NCBI GenBank assembly: GCA_031275035.1
Contig: JAISPH010000044.1
Coordinates: forward strand, 1-34,862
Reading direction: 5' to 3'
Source of the DNA: Treponema sp.
GTDB taxonomy: Bacteria; Spirochaetota; Spirochaetia; Treponematales; Breznakiellaceae
DNA: 34,862 nt
Numbering within the stretch: the stretch's first letter is position 1; each line of letters opens with the position of its first letter. The notes under the pieces were generated by a model that saw only the letters and a program-made list of their open reading frames with translations, was not told where the DNA came from and ran no database searches. This document shows positions 7,208 to 15,498 of the stretch, piece by piece. A program made the translations under genes and the position numbers.

Positions 7208-7304
7208 GCCTTCGGGACCGGAATGCGGATTAGGGGCCCGGCAGGCCGGGGGGTTGGGGGTTACAATACGGGAACTTCCGCCCGTGACCCGCCCTCCCGG
7301 CTTC

Positions 7305-7333
7305 TTGTTATTCCGTCCTTATCGTGTTATAGA
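7305..7333 (+). promoter_or_regulatory. Candidate promoter of the lipoprotein gene, leaderless
   Basis: TTGTTA (7305-7310), a spacer of exactly 17 nt, then TATAGA (7328-7333). The ATG follows after 6 nt, so transcription would begin at the start codon. No Shine-Dalgarno is present. Confidence 0.5.
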
Positions 7334-7339
7334 TGTAGT

Positions 7340-7792
7340 ATGCGTATTTTCCAGTTTGCCGGCGCCGTCCTGGGGGCAGCGCTTTTAGTTGCCTGCGCCT
7401 CAAGGCCCATTTCCATTCCCGACGATATTACGGCGGAGGAACTGATCCAGCGGGGGCAGGAAGCCTCGGACCGGAACCGGTACAAACAGTCCCTGCAGTA
7501 TTATGAAGCCATCCTGGACCGGTTCCGTACCAATACCGATTTAATCTGCGCCGCGGAGTATGAAATCGCCTTTATCCACTACAAGCAGAAGCTGTACGCC
7601 CAGTCCCGTTCCGAGTTTGAGGGGCTCCTGGCCAGATACGACGACTCCGATGCGGAACTGCTCCCCCCTCAGTTTAAGATCCTGACGGAAATTGTCCTCA
7701 AACAGATTACAGAAAAGGAAAACGCCCCCCCGCTGAATCTGCCTTTTTTAAAGAAGAAAAACGGAAACGCCCAAACTACTGGGGCAGAATAA
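7340..7792 (+). CDS. TPR-like outer-surface or periplasmic lipoprotein
   Basis: A 150-residue predicted lipoprotein. The N-terminus MRIFQFAGAVLGAALLVAC gives a signal peptide with lipobox LVAC and lipidated Cys19. The mature part contains helical pairs with TPR-like spacing (AEELIQRGQEASDRNRYKQ, ALDRF-like and YEIAFIHYKQKLYAQSRSEF), typical of YfiO/BamD-type or other TPR lipoproteins, though too short for full BamD. The C-terminus is basic and ends KKKNGNAQTTGAE. The start at 7340 is chosen because it gives the signal peptide and sits just after a 17-nt-spaced promoter; a longer frame from 7223 has no signal peptide. Its last 17 bases overlap the tail of the convergent VWA gene. The role is unknown; a protein-protein scaffold at the envelope is likely. 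Confidence 0.8.
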   Translation: MRIFQFAGAVLGAALLVACASRPISIPDDITAEELIQRGQEASDRNRYKQSLQYYEAILDRFRTNTDLICAAEYEIAFIHYKQKLYAQSRSEFEGLLARYDDSDAELLPPQFKILTEIVLKQITEKENAPPLNLPFLKKKNGNAQTTGAE

Positions 7793-8888
7793 TCGCATTA
7801 ACCCGGAGCCCCCGGTCCGTAACGGCCTCGTTTACCATATCCCGGGAGATCTTTCCCCGCTGACGGGGATGGGGCGGCGCATCCCCGATAAGGATGATAA
7901 GCTTTGACTCCGCTTCCCAGGGGAATTTAACCGCCGCTTCGTAGAGGGCTTCGTAGACCGCCTCGGGAATGTCCCGGCCCCCGCTGACCCGGATGCTGTT
8001 CAGGGTTTTCTGGAAGCTTTCAAAATCCCTGGTAAAGGGAACGATCTGGTTTAGGTACGCTTCAAAGTAATCCTTGTAGAGCACCATGCCGATACGGAAG
8101 CTTCTGAAACGGGCAATGGTTTCCCCCAGCATGGGAATAAGGCGGAACCGGACCGCATCGATATCATCCTTCATGCTGTTGGTCGTATCCAGGCAGATGA
8201 CCAGGTCCACGTTTTTCCCCTGCTCCGGCTCCAGGATGGCCCGTATTTTATCCACCAGATCCTCCGGCCCCAGGGCCCGGATCAGGCTTCCCTGGCCCGA
8301 AGCGGCGATGTCGCCAAAAGCGTCCAGGGTATCCTTCATGTAATTCCGCTCCGGGGGGCCTTCCAGGGGTTTCTGGTTTACCGAAAGGACAAAGGGATTA
8401 TCCCGAAAGCTGCCCTGGTAATCTCCGTAGGGCAGGGAAAAGGCGCGGATATTCAAAAAAGTCCCGTCCACCACATATACTTCGCCGTGCCGGGTATCGG
8501 GATAACCATAATAGAGCAGATAGGGAATATAGATATGAAAGGCCAGACCCAGTTCAGGATGATTTTCCGGGGTGGAATCGATGAGAGACCAGATCCCCGA
8601 TTCTCCGGGGATAGGCTCGCCGTTAAGCATCCGTATCTCACCGCCGTTGATCTCGTTCCGTTCCCTCGCCCGGTAGGCATAATTGTCCTCCCTGCGGGAG
8701 GGGTCCCTGGTAGTTTCCGTAAGGAGTACCGAAGCTATATCCGGCTTTCTTCTGATAAAGAGATGGAAGCCCCCGTCTACCCGTTGTTCTATCCGAAGAT
8801 CCCCGGTGTCCAGGGACAGATCCTGCCCCCGCAGGGATACGCTGAAGAGCAGGCCGAACCCAAGACAGGCAAAAAATATTTTTTTCAT
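7776..8888 (-). CDS. Secreted von Willebrand factor A domain protein
   Basis: A 370-residue exported protein. MKKIFFACLGFGLLFSVSLRGQ is a signal peptide (cleavage near 20-22; no lipobox cysteine at the right place, as C8 is too early). Residues about 25-215 are beta-rich and unrecognised. A VWA domain starts near 226 with VDLVICLDTTNSM; D234-T-T-N-S238 is a DxTxS form of the MIDAS motif, and GDAPPHP near the end gives the later MIDAS aspartate. GGRDIPEAVYEALYEAA matches the third-motif region. Metal-dependent adhesion or protein binding in the periplasm or at the surface is expected. A GATAAT box lies 6 nt before the ATG and there is no Shine-Dalgarno. The stop overlaps the convergent lipoprotein gene by 17 bp. 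Confidence 0.85.
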   Translation of the reverse strand: MKKIFFACLGFGLLFSVSLRGQDLSLDTGDLRIEQRVDGGFHLFIRRKPDIASVLLTETTRDPSRREDNYAYRARERNEINGGEIRMLNGEPIPGESGIWSLIDSTPENHPELGLAFHIYIPYLLYYGYPDTRHGEVYVVDGTFLNIRAFSLPYGDYQGSFRDNPFVLSVNQKPLEGPPERNYMKDTLDAFGDIAASGQGSLIRALGPEDLVDKIRAILEPEQGKNVDLVICLDTTNSMKDDIDAVRFRLIPMLGETIARFRSFRIGMVLYKDYFEAYLNQIVPFTRDFESFQKTLNSIRVSGGRDIPEAVYEALYEAAVKFPWEAESKLIILIGDAPPHPRQRGKISRDMVNEAVTDRGLRVNAIILPQ

Positions 8889-8994
8889 ACTTTTATTATC
8901 GGTCTAAACGGCGCTTATCTGAGCCGCTGAAAAATCTCTCTTGAAAAGACACTGGAAAATATAGCCGGAATTTTTCACAGTGTCCCTAAACCCC

Positions 8995-9023
8995 TTGCTA
9001 TTTATGCCGTTTTGACGTATAAT
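8995..9023 (+). promoter_or_regulatory. Promoter of the DeoR-type regulator
   Basis: TTGCTA (8995-9000), a 17-nt spacer and a perfect TATAAT (9018-9023), about 40 nt before the GTG at 9062. This is the best consensus promoter in the window. Confidence 0.7.
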
Positions 9024-9061
9024 CGAAAATGATGCGAAATTATTCCGAAAGGTATTCATAA

Positions 9062-9820
9062 GTGCTGATCGATTTGAATGAACGGGAACGGATCATCCTC
9101 GACCGGCTTTCGGGGGACGGTTCCGTCTCGGTGGCTGTCCTGGCCCAGGATCTGGGCCTTTCGGAGGTAACCATCCGTTCCGATCTTAAAACGATGGAAG
9201 ACAAGGGGTGGATCAACCGTATCCGGGGCGGGGCCGCTCCGGCGGTACACCGTCAGATTCTGGAACGCCAGCGGGAGCGCCAGGAGGAAAAGAACGCCAT
9301 AGCCCGGGCGGCGGCGGAACTGGTCCGGGACGGGGATGTGATTATGATCGAAGCGGGGACCACCACCGCCCTCATCGCCCGGTATTTGACGGGAAAGCGG
9401 GATGTCCATATCGTAACCAATTCCGCCCTGGTCTTTGCCAACGCCCGGACAAATCCGGCCCTGGAGATCACCATGACCGGCGGGGAATTCCGGCGGGCCA
9501 CCGAATCCTTTGTGGGACCCATAGCCATTCAGAGTATAGCCCGGCTCAATGTACGGCTTGCCTTTGCCGGTACCGACGGCTTTACCCTGGAACGGGGCAT
9601 GACCACCCATCTGGCGGAGGGGGCGGAGATCGTCAAGGCTATGAAGAACCATGCGGAGACCACCGTTCTGGTAGCCGATTCCGGCAAGTACGGCAGGGTC
9701 GGTTTTATCAGCGTACTTCCCCTTTCGGATATGGATCTGGTAATCACCGACCGGGACCTTGAGGATGAGGCCGCGGCGGAGCTTGAAGGGGCGGGGATTG
9801 CCATTAGAAGAGCCCCGTGA
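9062..9820 (+). CDS. DeoR/GlpR-family transcriptional regulator
   Basis: A 252-residue sugar-phosphate-responsive repressor of usual length. The N-terminal winged HTH runs to about residue 60 (LSEVTIRSDLKTMEDKGW recognition region, then IRGGA, the DeoR signature). The C-terminal DeoRC sensor domain shows EAGTTTALIARYL, VTNSALVFAN, GGEFRRATESFVGP, AFAGTDGFTLERGMTTH and VADSGKYGRVGFI, which contribute to the phosphosugar pocket in the family. It starts at GTG with AAAGGT upstream. It heads a plus-strand block encoding a lipoyl dehydrogenase complex and polyol or ketose enzymes, so it probably controls these in response to a phosphorylated sugar intermediate. The ligand is not predictable. Confidence 0.9.
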   Translation: MLIDLNERERIILDRLSGDGSVSVAVLAQDLGLSEVTIRSDLKTMEDKGWINRIRGGAAPAVHRQILERQRERQEEKNAIARAAAELVRDGDVIMIEAGTTTALIARYLTGKRDVHIVTNSALVFANARTNPALEITMTGGEFRRATESFVGPIAIQSIARLNVRLAFAGTDGFTLERGMTTHLAEGAEIVKAMKNHAETTVLVADSGKYGRVGFISVLPLSDMDLVITDRDLEDEAAAELEGAGIAIRRAP

Positions 9821-9863
9821 AGGACCATGCGCGCGCTGCAGAGGCGGGCGATAAAAACAGAGA

Positions 9864-9896
9864 GGGATTCCGGGGCCCGCCGGGTTTTGGAATCCC
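9864..9896. promoter_or_regulatory. Hairpin or operator immediately before the E2 gene
   Basis: GGGATTCC (9864-9871) and GGAATCCC (9889-9896) are perfect 8-bp arms with a 17-nt GC-rich loop, ending one base before the ATG at 9897. There is no T-run. It could be an operator for the upstream DeoR regulator, an attenuator, or a member of the dispersed palindrome family (the loop shares CCGGGTTTT). Confidence 0.4.
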
Positions 9897-9917
9897 ATGG
9901 ATAAGCGAGGAGTTTGT

Positions 9918-11306
9918 ATGGCGCATGTTTTGATAATGCCCCGTCAGGGTAATACGGTGGAATCCTGTATCATCGTTGACTGGAAAGTGAAGGAAGGGGA
10001 TTCGGTTTCCGCGGATACCACGGTTTGTGAGGTTGAGACCGACAAGGCCACCTTCGATGTTCCCGCCGGCGCGGAGGGTTCGGTGCTGAAAATTCTCCAT
10101 GCCGCCGGAGATGACGTCCCGGTATTGGAAGCCATTGCGGTCATCGGCCAAAGCGGCGAAGACTGGGCCGCCGCGCTTGGAAGCGCGGGAACCGCCGGCG
10201 CGGCTTCCGCCCTGCCGGCGGATACGGCTCCCGCCGGAACGTCCCAGGCTGCGGAAGGGGGACGGGTCTCCGCCGGCAGCGCCGCCGCAAGCGCTGTTTC
10301 CGTCCCTGCGGGAACCGCCGCCGGAGAAGGCCGCTCCAGCCCCCGGGCGCGGAATCTGGCCGTCAAAGAGGGACTTTCCCTGGCGGGGCTCGGCGGATCG
10401 GGCCCCGGAGGCCGGATCATTGAGCGGGATGTGGCGGCGGCCCTGGAACAGCGGCCCCCCCTTACCGCCGCGGCCAGAGCCGCCGCCGGCGGAACCGTCC
10501 CCGCCGCGGGCTCCGGCCTGGGCGGCAGGGTTACCCTGGCCGATCTGGCCGAAGGACCGGCGGCGGCCAAAATTGTTCCAGCCGCCGTTTCCGGCGAGGG
10601 GGCGATCACCGATACGCCTATCAAGGGGATACGGAAACTGATCGCCGACCGGATGTACCAGTCCCTGGCGGAAAGCGCCCAGTTTACGCTGAACAGCAGC
10701 GCTTCCGCAGTACGGATGCAGGAGCTCCGTTCCCGCATGAAGGCCTCCGGCGAAGATCTGGGACTGGCCAAAATTACGGTAAACGACCTTATCCTCTTTG
10801 CCGTTTCCCGGCTTCTGCCCCTCTTTCCTTTTATGAACGCCCACAAAACCGGAGACATCCTTCGGACCTTCGAGCGGGTCCACCTGGGAGTGGCGGTGGA
10901 TACCTCCAGGGGGCTCATGGTTCCGGTAATCAGAAATGCAAATCTCCTCTCCCTGAGGCGGATTTCCTCCGAGGCGAAGCGGCTTGCCGCAGCCTGCCAG
11001 GGGGGCGGCATAACCCCCGAAGAACTTTCGGGCTCCACCTTTACGGTAACCAACCTGGGAAGCCTGGGAGTTACCAGCTTTACCCCGGTGATCAATGCGC
11101 CGGAGGTTGCAATCCTGGGGGTCTGCGGTATAGAGCTTAAACCGGCGAAAGCCGGGGACGATGACTGCGGCGTTCACTTTGAACCCCATATCGGCTTCAG
11201 CCTGACCATCAATCACCAGGTCGTGGACGGCGCTCCCGCGGCGCGTTTCCTCAAAGCCCTGGGAGAGGCGGTGGCGAATATCGATCTGTGGCTTTCCAGA
11301 GGATAA
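9918..11306 (+). CDS. Dihydrolipoamide acyltransferase (E2) of a 2-oxoacid or acetoin dehydrogenase complex
   Basis: A 462-residue E2 core protein. One lipoyl domain (1 to about 78) carries the lipoylation lysine K43 in VETDKATFDVP. A long Ala/Pro/Gly linker follows, then a peripheral-subunit-binding domain (SPRARNLAVKEGLSLAG through GGRIIERDVAAAL), a second flexible linker and the catalytic domain. The catalytic motif is NHQVVDG with H433 and D437. The protein passes the acyl group from lipoate to CoA and forms the core that binds E1 and E3. The start at 9918 is chosen for GAGGAG 5 nt upstream; the frame opens 21 nt earlier inside a hairpin. The acyl specificity (acetyl or other) cannot be read. 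E3 and a fused E1 follow, so the complex is complete here. Confidence 0.92.
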   Translation: MAHVLIMPRQGNTVESCIIVDWKVKEGDSVSADTTVCEVETDKATFDVPAGAEGSVLKILHAAGDDVPVLEAIAVIGQSGEDWAAALGSAGTAGAASALPADTAPAGTSQAAEGGRVSAGSAAASAVSVPAGTAAGEGRSSPRARNLAVKEGLSLAGLGGSGPGGRIIERDVAAALEQRPPLTAAARAAAGGTVPAAGSGLGGRVTLADLAEGPAAAKIVPAAVSGEGAITDTPIKGIRKLIADRMYQSLAESAQFTLNSSASAVRMQELRSRMKASGEDLGLAKITVNDLILFAVSRLLPLFPFMNAHKTGDILRTFERVHLGVAVDTSRGLMVPVIRNANLLSLRRISSEAKRLAAACQGGGITPEELSGSTFTVTNLGSLGVTSFTPVINAPEVAILGVCGIELKPAKAGDDDCGVHFEPHIGFSLTINHQVVDGAPAARFLKALGEAVANIDLWLSRG

Positions 11307-11460
11307 GACGCTGAAAAACCCCGGCTGGGTTTTCCAGTATCCCAGGGATGCCCTGGCCGTCCGGCCGTAAAGCGGCGCAGGAGGGCGGATTCCCGGATAT
11401 TGAATTTGTCCGGGGATTGAAGTTTCGGACAACCCTGTGGGCTTTTGAAAGGAGACGTTT
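11307..11460. other. Intergenic stretch with two hairpins between E2 and E3
   Basis: CTGAAAAACCC (11311-11321) pairs with GGGTTTTCCAG (11327-11337) with one mismatch. TTGTCCG (11406-11412) pairs with CGGACAA (11426-11432). Both match the dispersed palindrome family. They could attenuate transcription or stabilise mRNA ends. AAGGAG before the GTG at 11461 is the ribosome site. Confidence 0.5.
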
Positions 11461-12846
11461 GTGTACGATACAATAATAATCGGCGGCGGCCCCGGCGGCT
11501 ATCTTGCGGCGGAGCGGCTGGGAAATGAGAAAAAGAAGGTCCTCCTGATCGAAGAACAGCATCTTGGGGGAACCTGCCTCAACGTGGGCTGTATTCCCAC
11601 CAAGACCCTGCTTAACTCGGCCAAGCAGTACGTTCACGCCCTGGAGGCGGGAAAGTTCGGCGTTGCCGTCCAGGGGGCGTCTTACAATTGGACCGAAATC
11701 CAAAAATGGAAGAACGAGGTGGTGGAAAAGCTCCGCTCCGGGGTAGCCTCTCAGATGAAGCGCTTTGCCGTGGAACTGATAAAGGGCCGGGGAGAGATCC
11801 TGGCCGCCCCCTCGGGGAACAGTCCCGGCAGGGTAAAAGCCTCAAGCGGCGAAAGGGCGGGGACCGAATTTGAAGGGCGGACCATCCTGGTCTGCGCGGG
11901 CTCCGTTCCGGTCCTGCCCCCCATTCCAGGCGGACGGGATAATCCCGGAGTCGTGGACTCGACGGGGCTCCTCTCCGCCGGCGAAGTCCCCAAGCGGCTT
12001 ACGGTTATCGGCGGCGGGGTCATCGGCGTCGAATTTGCGGGCCTCTTCTCGGCTCTGGGCTCCGGGGTAACGGTTATTGAAATGATGGACGAAATCATCC
12101 CCTTCATGGACAGGGAACAGGCCCCCGTCTTCCGCCGGGCCATGAAAGCGGTGGACTTCAAGCTTGGGTGCAAGGTGGAGAGGATCGAAGGGACCACGGT
12201 TCATTATACCGCCAAGGACGGAAAGGCCGAAAGGATCGATTCCGATCTGATCCTCATGGCGGTGGGACGCAGGCCCGTCCTCGACACCTGGGGCGCGCAG
12301 AACGCCGGGGTTGACATTGGCCGGGGGGTCAATGTGGACGACCGGATGCGGACCAATGTTCCCGGAATCTGGGCCGCCGGGGATGTTACCGGAAAGAGCC
12401 TCCTCGCCCATTCGGCCTACCGCATGGCGGAGGTTGCCGCAGCGGACATCCTGGCCGGCGGCGTCCGGCAGGCCAACCGGATGCGCTACGATGCGGTGCC
12501 CTGGGCGGTTTATGGCATACCCGAGGCCGCGGGGGTGGGAATCACCGAACAGGAGGCGGCTTCTGGGGGTACGGCGATTCTCAAGGCCAGCCTCCCGATG
12601 AAGATCTCCGGCCGCTTTGCTGCGGAGAATACCTTCGCCGGCCAGGGGGCGGTAAAGGTTATCGCCGGCGCCGCTTCCCGGAAGATCCTGGGGGTTCATG
12701 CGGTGGGGGCCTATGCCTCGGAATTTATCTGGGGCGGCGCGGCCCTGATAGAACAGGAACTGCGGATCGAAGATGTAAAGCAGCTTATATTCCCCCACCC
12801 CACAGTCTGTGAACTTATCAGGGATGCGGTCTGGGAGATAGAGTGA
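11461..12846 (+). CDS. lpdA: Dihydrolipoyl dehydrogenase (E3)
   Basis: A 461-residue FAD-dependent pyridine-nucleotide disulfide oxidoreductase, normal length, that reoxidises dihydrolipoyl groups and makes NADH. The FAD-binding motif IIIGGGPGGYLAAERL is at 6-20, the redox disulfide C39/C44 in GGTCLNVGCIPTKTLL, the NAD-binding motif VIGGGVIGVEFAGL near 183-196, and the second FAD stretch RTNVPGIWAAGDVTG. The C-terminal catalytic base is in FPHPTVCELIRDAVWE with H446 and E451 (HPTxxE). All catalytic residues are present. It starts with GTG behind AAGGAG. It lies between E2 and fused E1, so it is likely dedicated to this complex. There is no lipoyl domain fused to it, unlike some E3s. Confidence 0.93.
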   Translation: MYDTIIIGGGPGGYLAAERLGNEKKKVLLIEEQHLGGTCLNVGCIPTKTLLNSAKQYVHALEAGKFGVAVQGASYNWTEIQKWKNEVVEKLRSGVASQMKRFAVELIKGRGEILAAPSGNSPGRVKASSGERAGTEFEGRTILVCAGSVPVLPPIPGGRDNPGVVDSTGLLSAGEVPKRLTVIGGGVIGVEFAGLFSALGSGVTVIEMMDEIIPFMDREQAPVFRRAMKAVDFKLGCKVERIEGTTVHYTAKDGKAERIDSDLILMAVGRRPVLDTWGAQNAGVDIGRGVNVDDRMRTNVPGIWAAGDVTGKSLLAHSAYRMAEVAAADILAGGVRQANRMRYDAVPWAVYGIPEAAGVGITEQEAASGGTAILKASLPMKISGRFAAENTFAGQGAVKVIAGAASRKILGVHAVGAYASEFIWGGAALIEQELRIEDVKQLIFPHPTVCELIRDAVWEIE

Positions 12847-12897
12847 AGAAGGGGTTTTCCCTTCAACGGGTGAATTAAATTTGGCAAGGAGATAAAA

Positions 12898-15384
12898 ATG
12901 CCTAAATCATTGGTGATAAATCCCAAGGATGTGCGGAAGCCGGAGATCCTCAAAATCAAGGATATCCCGGTTAATCAATACAAAAGCGATTTTAAAAAAG
13001 AACTTGCCCTCTACGGCAAGGACCGGCTCAGGCGGATCTGGTACGACATGACCACCATCCGGGAATTTGAAAACATGCTCAATACCTTCAAAACCCAGGG
13101 AACCTGGAAGGGCGTTGAGTACAACCACAAGGGACCGGCCCACCTTTCCATCGGCCAGGAAGCTTCTTCGGTGGGTCAGTGCGTCAACCTTACGGCGGAC
13201 GACTTTATCTTCGGAAGCCACCGGAGCCACGGGGAAATTCTTGCCAAGTGTTATTCCGCGGTATGGCAGCTTTCGGAGGGGGGAGCCCAGGGGGAGAAAA
13301 AACTGGAGGCGATTTTAAGGGGCTTCCTGGACGGAGAAACCCTGGGGACCGCAGAAAAGATTCCCTACAAAAACATACGGGATCTGGCGGAAAATTTTGT
13401 CCTCTACGGAACTCTGGCGGAGATCTTTGCCCGGAAGGCGGGATTTACCCGGGGGCTCGGGGGTTCCATGCACGCCTTCTTTACCCCCTTCGGGTCCATG
13501 CCCAACAATGCGATTGTGGGAGGCTCCGCGGATATTGCCGCCGGAGCGGCCCTCTACAAACGGATCAACAGAAAGCCGGGGATTGTGGTCTCCAATATCG
13601 GGGACGCCGCCATGGGCTGCGGACCGGTCTGGGAGGCGATGATGCTGTCCGCCATGGACCAGTACCATACCCTTTGGCCCCGCGAGGGCGCCAAGGATGC
13701 GGGGGGAGCGCCGCCCATCCTCTTTAATTTTTTCGACAACTTCTACGGTATGGGGGGCCAGACTGCGGGAGAAACCATGGGTTACGGTATTATGGCCCGG
13801 GTCGGCGCCGGGGTTAATCCCGAGAACATGCACGCCGAGCGGGTGGACGGTTACAATCCCCTGGCGGTGGCGGACGCCGTTTCCAGGAAGAAGGAGATCC
13901 TCCTTGCGGGCAGAGGGCCGGCGCTGCTCGATACCCTTACCTATAGAACTTCGGGACATTCCCCGTCGGACGCTTCCAGTTACCGTACCCCCGAGGAGGT
14001 CAAGCTCTGGCAGGATGCGGACTCCATCAAGACCTACGGGGATTACCTTGTAGAGAACGGCATCGCCTCCAATGACGAACTGGAGGCCCAGCGGGAGGCG
14101 ATTGGCGCAAAACTGCTGGAAGTGGTCAAGCTTGCCACCGACGATGCGGTCTCCCCCCGCGCGGGAGGGGCCTTCATCGAGTCGGTGATGTTCTCCAACG
14201 GAAAGGTTGAAAAATTTGGCGACCGCAAGCCCGAACTGCTCCAGCCGGTGGAGGAGAATCCCCGGGTCAAGGCCCTGGCGGGAAAGGTCCGGTATGGTTT
14301 TGACGCCGAAGGAAAACCAGTCTCCAAGAACAAGGCCTTCCAGTACCGGGACGCCCTCTTCGAGGCCCTGGTTCACCGCTTTGCCGCCGATCCTTCCATG
14401 GCGGCCTGGGGTGAGGAAAACCGGGACTGGGGAGGGGCCTTTGCGGTCTACCGGGGCCTTTCGGAACTGCTGCCCTATCACCGGCTCTTCAACAGCCCCA
14501 TATCCGAAGGGGCCATTGTGGGGGCCGGCGTGGGCTACGCCCTGTCCGGCGGCCGGGCGGTGGTGGAATTAATGTACTGCGACTTCATGGGACGGGCGGG
14601 GGACGAGATCTTTAACCAGGCTTCCAAATGGCAGTCCATGTCCGCAGGGCTCCTCAAGATGCCCCTGGTGATCCGGGTATCGGTGGGCAACAAATACGGC
14701 GCCCAGCACAGCCAGGACTGGGCGGCCATCGTGGCCCACATTCCGGGACTCAAGGCCATGTTCCCCGCCACCCCCTACGACGCCAAGGGAATGCTCAACC
14801 TGGCCCTCCGGGGGACCGATCCGGTGATCTTCTTTGAAAGCCAGCTCCTCTACGATGTGAGCGAACAATTTGAAAAGGGAGGCGTCCCCGAAGGATACTA
14901 CGAAGTGCCCGAGGGAGAACCGGCGATGCGCCGGCAGGGAAAAGACCTGACCATCGTTACCCTGGGGGCAACCCTCTACAAGGCCATGGATACCGCAAAG
15001 AAGCTGGAAACCCAGTACGGCCTGCAGGCGGAGGTAATCGACCTGCGGTTTATCAATCCCCTGAATTACGACAAGATCATAGAGTCGGTAAAGAAGACCG
15101 GGAAAATACTCCTCACCAGCGATGCCGCCGAGCGGGGCAGCTTCCTCCACACTGTGGCCAGCAATATCCAGACCTTTGCCTTCGATTACCTGGACGCTCC
15201 GGTGGCGGTGGTGGGAAGCCGGAACTGGATAACCCCGGCGGCGGAGATGGAACAGCTCTATTTCCCCCAAGCGGACTGGATCATCGACGCCATTCATGAA
15301 CGGATTCTGCCCCTGCCGGGCCATACCCCGGTAACGGTGCAGACCACCCTGGACCTTGAACGGCGGAACCGGCAGGGAGTGTAA
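12898..15384 (+). CDS. Fused E1 alpha-beta thiamine-diphosphate dehydrogenase
   Basis: An 828-residue protein joining both E1 subunits, normally separate polypeptides of about 330-400 and 330 residues. The alpha half (about 40-410) has the EAS/GSM region ([14 protein letters not shown]) and the ThDP motif [15 protein letters not shown], where D236 follows G235 and the usual GDG is GDA. An insertion of about 15 residues precedes [15 protein letters not shown]. The beta half (from about 465) has the cofactor-activating glutamate E537 in [34 protein letters not shown] and a transketolase-type C-terminus. A strong AAGGAG precedes the ATG. The complex would decarboxylate a 2-oxoacid or cleave an acetoin-like 3-hydroxy-2-ketone onto lipoate. 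Which one cannot be told, and nearby polyol genes keep the second option open. Confidence 0.9.
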   Translation: MPKSLVINPKDVRKPEILKIKDIPVNQYKSDFKKELALYGKDRLRRIWYDMTTIREFENMLNTFKTQGTWKGVEYNHKGPAHLSIGQEASSVGQCVNLTADDFIFGSHRSHGEILAKCYSAVWQLSEGGAQGEKKLEAILRGFLDGETLGTAEKIPYKNIRDLAENFVLYGTLAEIFARKAGFTRGLGGSMHAFFTPFGSMPNNAIVGGSADIAAGAALYKRINRKPGIVVSNIGDAAMGCGPVWEAMMLSAMDQYHTLWPREGAKDAGGAPPILFNFFDNFYGMGGQTAGETMGYGIMARVGAGVNPENMHAERVDGYNPLAVADAVSRKKEILLAGRGPALLDTLTYRTSGHSPSDASSYRTPEEVKLWQDADSIKTYGDYLVENGIASNDELEAQREAIGAKLLEVVKLATDDAVSPRAGGAFIESVMFSNGKVEKFGDRKPELLQPVEENPRVKALAGKVRYGFDAEGKPVSKNKAFQYRDALFEALVHRFAADPSMAAWGEENRDWGGAFAVYRGLSELLPYHRLFNSPISEGAIVGAGVGYALSGGRAVVELMYCDFMGRAGDEIFNQASKWQSMSAGLLKMPLVIRVSVGNKYGAQHSQDWAAIVAHIPGLKAMFPATPYDAKGMLNLALRGTDPVIFFESQLLYDVSEQFEKGGVPEGYYEVPEGEPAMRRQGKDLTIVTLGATLYKAMDTAKKLETQYGLQAEVIDLRFINPLNYDKIIESVKKTGKILLTSDAAERGSFLHTVASNIQTFAFDYLDAPVAVVGSRNWITPAAEMEQLYFPQADWIIDAIHERILPLPGHTPVTVQTTLDLERRNRQGV

Positions 15385-15389
15385 TGCCG

Positions 15390-15435
15390 CCCGCCCCGGA
15401 GGACAGATCCCAGTGGAGCCGTTCTCCGGGGCGGG
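15390..15435. terminator. Strong GC hairpin after the E1 gene
   Basis: CCCGCCCCGGAG (15390-15401) and CTCCGGGGCGGG (15424-15435) form a perfect 12-bp stem with a 22-nt loop. It begins 6 nt after the E1 stop. No T-run follows, so it could be a terminator, a 3'-end stabiliser or a partial attenuator before the PHP gene. Confidence 0.55.
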
Positions 15436-15459
15436 GCGAAAGCCGGCTTTGTCCCGGCG

Positions 15460-15488
15460 CTGACGAAAACGGAAAAAAGACGTATACT
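15460..15488 (+). promoter_or_regulatory. Candidate promoter of the PHP gene
   Basis: CTGACG (15460-15465), a 17-nt spacer and TATACT (15483-15488). The start codon at 15499 lies 10 nt beyond, so the leader would be only a few nucleotides. It sits just after the E1 hairpin, suggesting a separate transcription unit. Confidence 0.45.
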
Positions 15489-15498
15489 GGAAATGGTC

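Noticed and set aside
7223..7339. Longer N-terminus for the TPR-like lipoprotein
   Set aside because: The extra 39 residues are Arg/Gly/Pro-rich, would bury the signal peptide, and lie upstream of the 17-nt-spaced promoter.
9804..11432. Long minus-strand frame of 542 codons opposite E2
   Set aside because: A GC-rich shadow of the E2 gene, whose lipoyl and catalytic motifs are clear. The shadow product is Gly/Arg/Pro-rich without any domain.
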